Of a DNA stretch of 64,000 bases, positions 62,601 through 64,000 are shown piece after piece. Numbering within the stretch: the stretch's first letter is position 1; every line of letters begins with the position of its first letter. The notes under the pieces are model-generated. The model did not search any database, had not been told where the DNA came from, and was given only the letters and a program-made list of their open reading frames with translations. The translations under genes and the position numbers were made by a program. The stretch is from Tetramitus jugosus (Eukaryota; Heterolobosea; Eutetramitea; Acrasida; Vahlkampfiidae). The stretch lies in NCBI GenBank assembly GCA_937625935.1, contig OW569370.1:186001-250000 (forward strand), written 5' to 3'.

Positions 62601-64000
62601 ACGCATTTGAATCCTCGGGAAGACTCGATGTGGCAAAATGATACAATAGATGCGCCAATAGAACTTGATGGTCAGAAGGTACTCTAGCACTGCTGGATGT
62701 AGTACTCCTTCTGGAAGGTGTGGGAATCTGACCCAATCTTTGAATAGGACTTGATCCAAATTCAATCTCGGTGTCTGATGAATCTTCTCCGGATGATTCA
62801 ATATCATCAGTAAACTGCACATCAAACTTAAAATTATTTTCGTCTTGATCCATGAATTCTGCATGTGACAGTTCCTCTCCTTCACTACTCTCCTCGTCTT
62901 CCGACTCAGATCCAGACGAATCATCAGCATATTTGAACATGCCTTTTTGTCTCTCGTATTTTTTATTCGTCTCTTCTTCGCTTGACGACTCTGTTTCGTC
63001 ACTTTCCTCATCCTCGCTTTCACTTTCTTCCTCAGTCTCGTCTGATTCATCTGTATCCTCGTCTTCTTCCTCCTCCTCATTAATTAGTGATGCGCCATAA
63101 TCCCAATCATCAGAATCAAGATGCTTCTTCTCGTGACTATGCAGCATATCGTCTATATCTGAATCAAGGGATTGATCACTGTCTACATTGGAACTGCGAC
63201 CGCTCCTGTCCCAACTTATATCAGCGGAGGATGCACTGAACTGTATCAATCGCTTCTTCTTTTCGTTTCTGAGCATGGCTGTCTTCAATTTCCGCTGTCG
63301 ACGCATCTCCATAATCTCCTTCTCAATCGCATCGTTGTGTTGTTTCCGCTGGTCTGCTGCCTTTTGAGTCTCGCAAGCTTGATTCATCTCTTGTATTCTC
63401 TTTCGATCTTCTCGATCCTTGATAAAGGTATCATACAACGAAGGCGTAATCTCTCTTCTGTAAAAGTGCGTATCCAAGTACTCTTGACACAGAGTGCACA
63501 AGTTATAAATCATTACCGTTCCAGCCAAGCTCGCTACATTAGTCTGGAGCAAATCGTTCAATTCCTTGGTTTGTTCACTCGATAGACCTCTTACTCTCTC
63601 AATAGACACCTTTGGAGACAAGAGTGGATAACCTTTTGAGAATTGAACAATGAGAACAACTCTTCCGGATGATGGAATCGGATCCAACTCTGCCTCATAC
63701 TCATCAAAATCCATGGCTGACGATACCATGGATGGAGAATCATCGTGTCTCAAGAGTGTAATCTTTACGCAAACCCATTCAAAATTGGCAATCTTTGAAA
63801 TGTTCGTTATCGGAACAAAACTAAACTTTGGTTTCTCCGTTCGTTTTCTCCGCTCTCCATGATTCGAATTGTGAAAAGTATCGTCGTCATTGTCTTCGTC
63901 TTCTTCATTGTCATACTCGTCGTCTTCACCTTCAAGATGACTCTCGATCGGTACCATTCGATACACTTTGCAAACATACGGTTCATATATACACTGCACT
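59602..64000 (-). CDS. GCN2: eIF2-alpha kinase GCN2 (5' partial)
   Basis: At least 1,465 residues; the frame is open at the window edge. The first visible residues ([10 protein letters not shown]) look like the start of an RWD domain (EAxQ.IY), so the true start lies outside. Order: RWD (1-185) interrupted by an acidic insert (about 20-50, [17 protein letters not shown]), charged coiled coil, very acidic Ser/Glu stretch (about 280-420), kinase (about 537-846: [46 protein letters not shown]), then HisRS-like domain (about 885-1300) and C-terminal ribosome-binding region. Known role: when uncharged tRNA binds the HisRS-like part, it phosphorylates eIF2-alpha and slows translation. No separate degenerate pseudokinase domain is clear between RWD and kinase. 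Confidence 0.93.
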   Translation of the reverse strand, partial: VQCIYEPYVCKVYRMVPIESHLEGEDDEYDNEEDEDNDDDTFHNSNHGERRKRTEKPKFSFVPITNISKIANFEWVCVKITLLRHDDSPSMVSSAMDFDEYEAELDPIPSSGRVVLIVQFSKGYPLLSPKVSIERVRGLSSEQTKELNDLLQTNVASLAGTVMIYNLCTLCQEYLDTHFYRREITPSLYDTFIKDREDRKRIQEMNQACETQKAADQRKQHNDAIEKEIMEMRRQRKLKTAMLRNEKKKRLIQFSASSADISWDRSGRSSNVDSDQSLDSDIDDMLHSHEKKHLDSDDWDYGASLINEEEEEDEDTDESDETEEESESEDEESDETESSSEEETNKKYERQKGMFKYADDSSGSESEDEESSEGEELSHAEFMDQDENNFKFDVQFTDDIESSGEDSSDTEIEFGSSPIQRLGQIPTPSRRSTTSSSARVPSDHQVLLAHLLYHFATSSLPEDSNAYGDLVDQLQKIGFLDKTNWSDLRTLKHKFRKSFKSQIASASTKGKAFSSLWTPPTLKMGEKQLKSKSRYRNDFTFIEQLGVGGFGSVVKAKNKIDQRIYAIKTIPMRSGNRSEEESILREVNLLSRMHHHNIVRYYNSWLEEGSASSNHDELGDSPFDDSEDMSMSRQTNYTNATHMPEKGGKSHTLYIQMEYCKDTLTSIIAKKNLEGSKQEAWRLFRQIVSALDYLHENHIIHRDLKPTNVFLSVEGDVKIGDFGLSRRTRERVTVPKSIVSTSTDPELSIDVGTECFIAPEVKSSSNYSSKVDMFSLGIIFFEMLHEPFCTTQERLEVLRDLGTTGRVPNSFPKTYEKEAKLIEMLLDKDPNKRPSAKELLESDLMPVKMEEEYLRALFAQKEEDFMLGQNFDLSSAFYKEKSTLRFQSIFQLHGATQFDVTPLLPSSHQTADILSMEKIFPIVTKSGQLVNLSCDGTLSFARYLSRLPENIQFLKRYSFQNAFKNKHGIPAAQHMCSFDIVGSTFKLVTESEILKILSRIIDEFKPKRDGRFIIRINHASLVHSIFESCNIDKSYYATICKLCNKVIRLSYSWNFAKNELLKLRIPEKDANKLIQLLSIKGDISTVHGTLTKIMASNNNREALTDMATLIGHLDIWPISNCELQFDLSCCNNLHRYDGIIIECGIKRRKHYIPVAYGGRYDKLVSKFAVYEKEPHHVVGINIKLDKLIRETILVEGTGTSGPPRAFSSSVPDVIVCSTGRNMLEERMRITDSLWAANIKCDLMYDDRMNLEDVKNFCNKHHVKLVVVTDNGLQSRGLVKVRTPDVNSMDPTKRITVLEVYKKELPSVLQNQLSAIQDQQLHTTHKFASNITKHAEHHHDGFDPKSVTIISTNSKLKQGKQKKVITDLAMKHAAEKVKRIQAGAHILAVCELTYEDVRYAVSHVMNESSEDVINQSIRDRPNKWCMQFRSVCKHLRELKEKKAEYVYLMSVDDKHKVIFVTFTKYN

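Overview
The window is a compact, intron-poor, AT-leaning eukaryotic nuclear region, most like a heterolobosean amoeboflagellate of the Naegleria type. That placement is an inference from several traits: many membrane NIT-sensor/cyclase-like/RGS proteins, Asn/Gln/Thr/Ser homopolymer tracts, short GT-AG introns near gene starts, amoeba-type villidin, saposin-like and BEACH genes, and bacterial-looking metabolic enzymes. I saw no rRNA, tRNA, CRISPR array or intact mobile element.

Left end (1-8012): three tandem, same-strand paralogues, the first cut by the window edge. Each encodes TM - extracytosolic NIT-like sensor - TM - class III cyclase-like domain - RGS domain. The cyclase-like domain has lost one metal-binding Asp and the transition-state Asn/Arg pair, so it looks catalytically dead. 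By eye alignment the RGS domain keeps the residues that contact G-alpha. The cytosolic halves are nearly identical between copies and mosaic, while the sensor halves have diverged. This is the strongest candidate here for an undescribed signalling system: ligand-sensing, membrane-bound G-protein decelerators that use a pseudocyclase as a scaffold.

8013-19694: an LRR gene built of 66-bp repeats, with a decayed fragment of the same array beyond its stop and no clear ATG; a REXO-type RNA exonuclease; a calponin-homology protein with a SHOCT tail; a villidin-like actin regulator (3 PH, about 5 gelsolin repeats, villin headpiece); MsrB; and a calcineurin-like phosphoesterase.

20168-33011: ARF GTPase (one intron), a basic nuclear-looking protein, a secreted C39-like cysteine peptidase, a type IID (ENA-like) P-type cation ATPase interrupted by a frameshift, formimidoylglutamase, a DUF4326 protein, a two-TM protein, a histidine phosphatase, and TRIP4/ASC-1 (one intron).

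33343-64000: a giant BEACH-WD40 protein (LvsA/WDFY3 type), ER glucosidase I, a TPR-like protein, a secreted saposin-like protein, a METTL5-like methyltransferase, a small uncertain ORF, an ABCB half-transporter that lacks the TM6 region, a flavin amine oxidase, an ALKBH2/3-like dioxygenase, PA2G4/EBP1, an unknown basic protein, methylisocitrate lyase, and GCN2 kinase running off the right edge.

Genes lie on both strands and are very tightly packed. Tail-to-tail pairs are separated by 22-72 nt, and one pair (methylisocitrate lyase/GCN2) shares bases of its stop codons. All seven introns I can place fall near the 5' ends of their genes.
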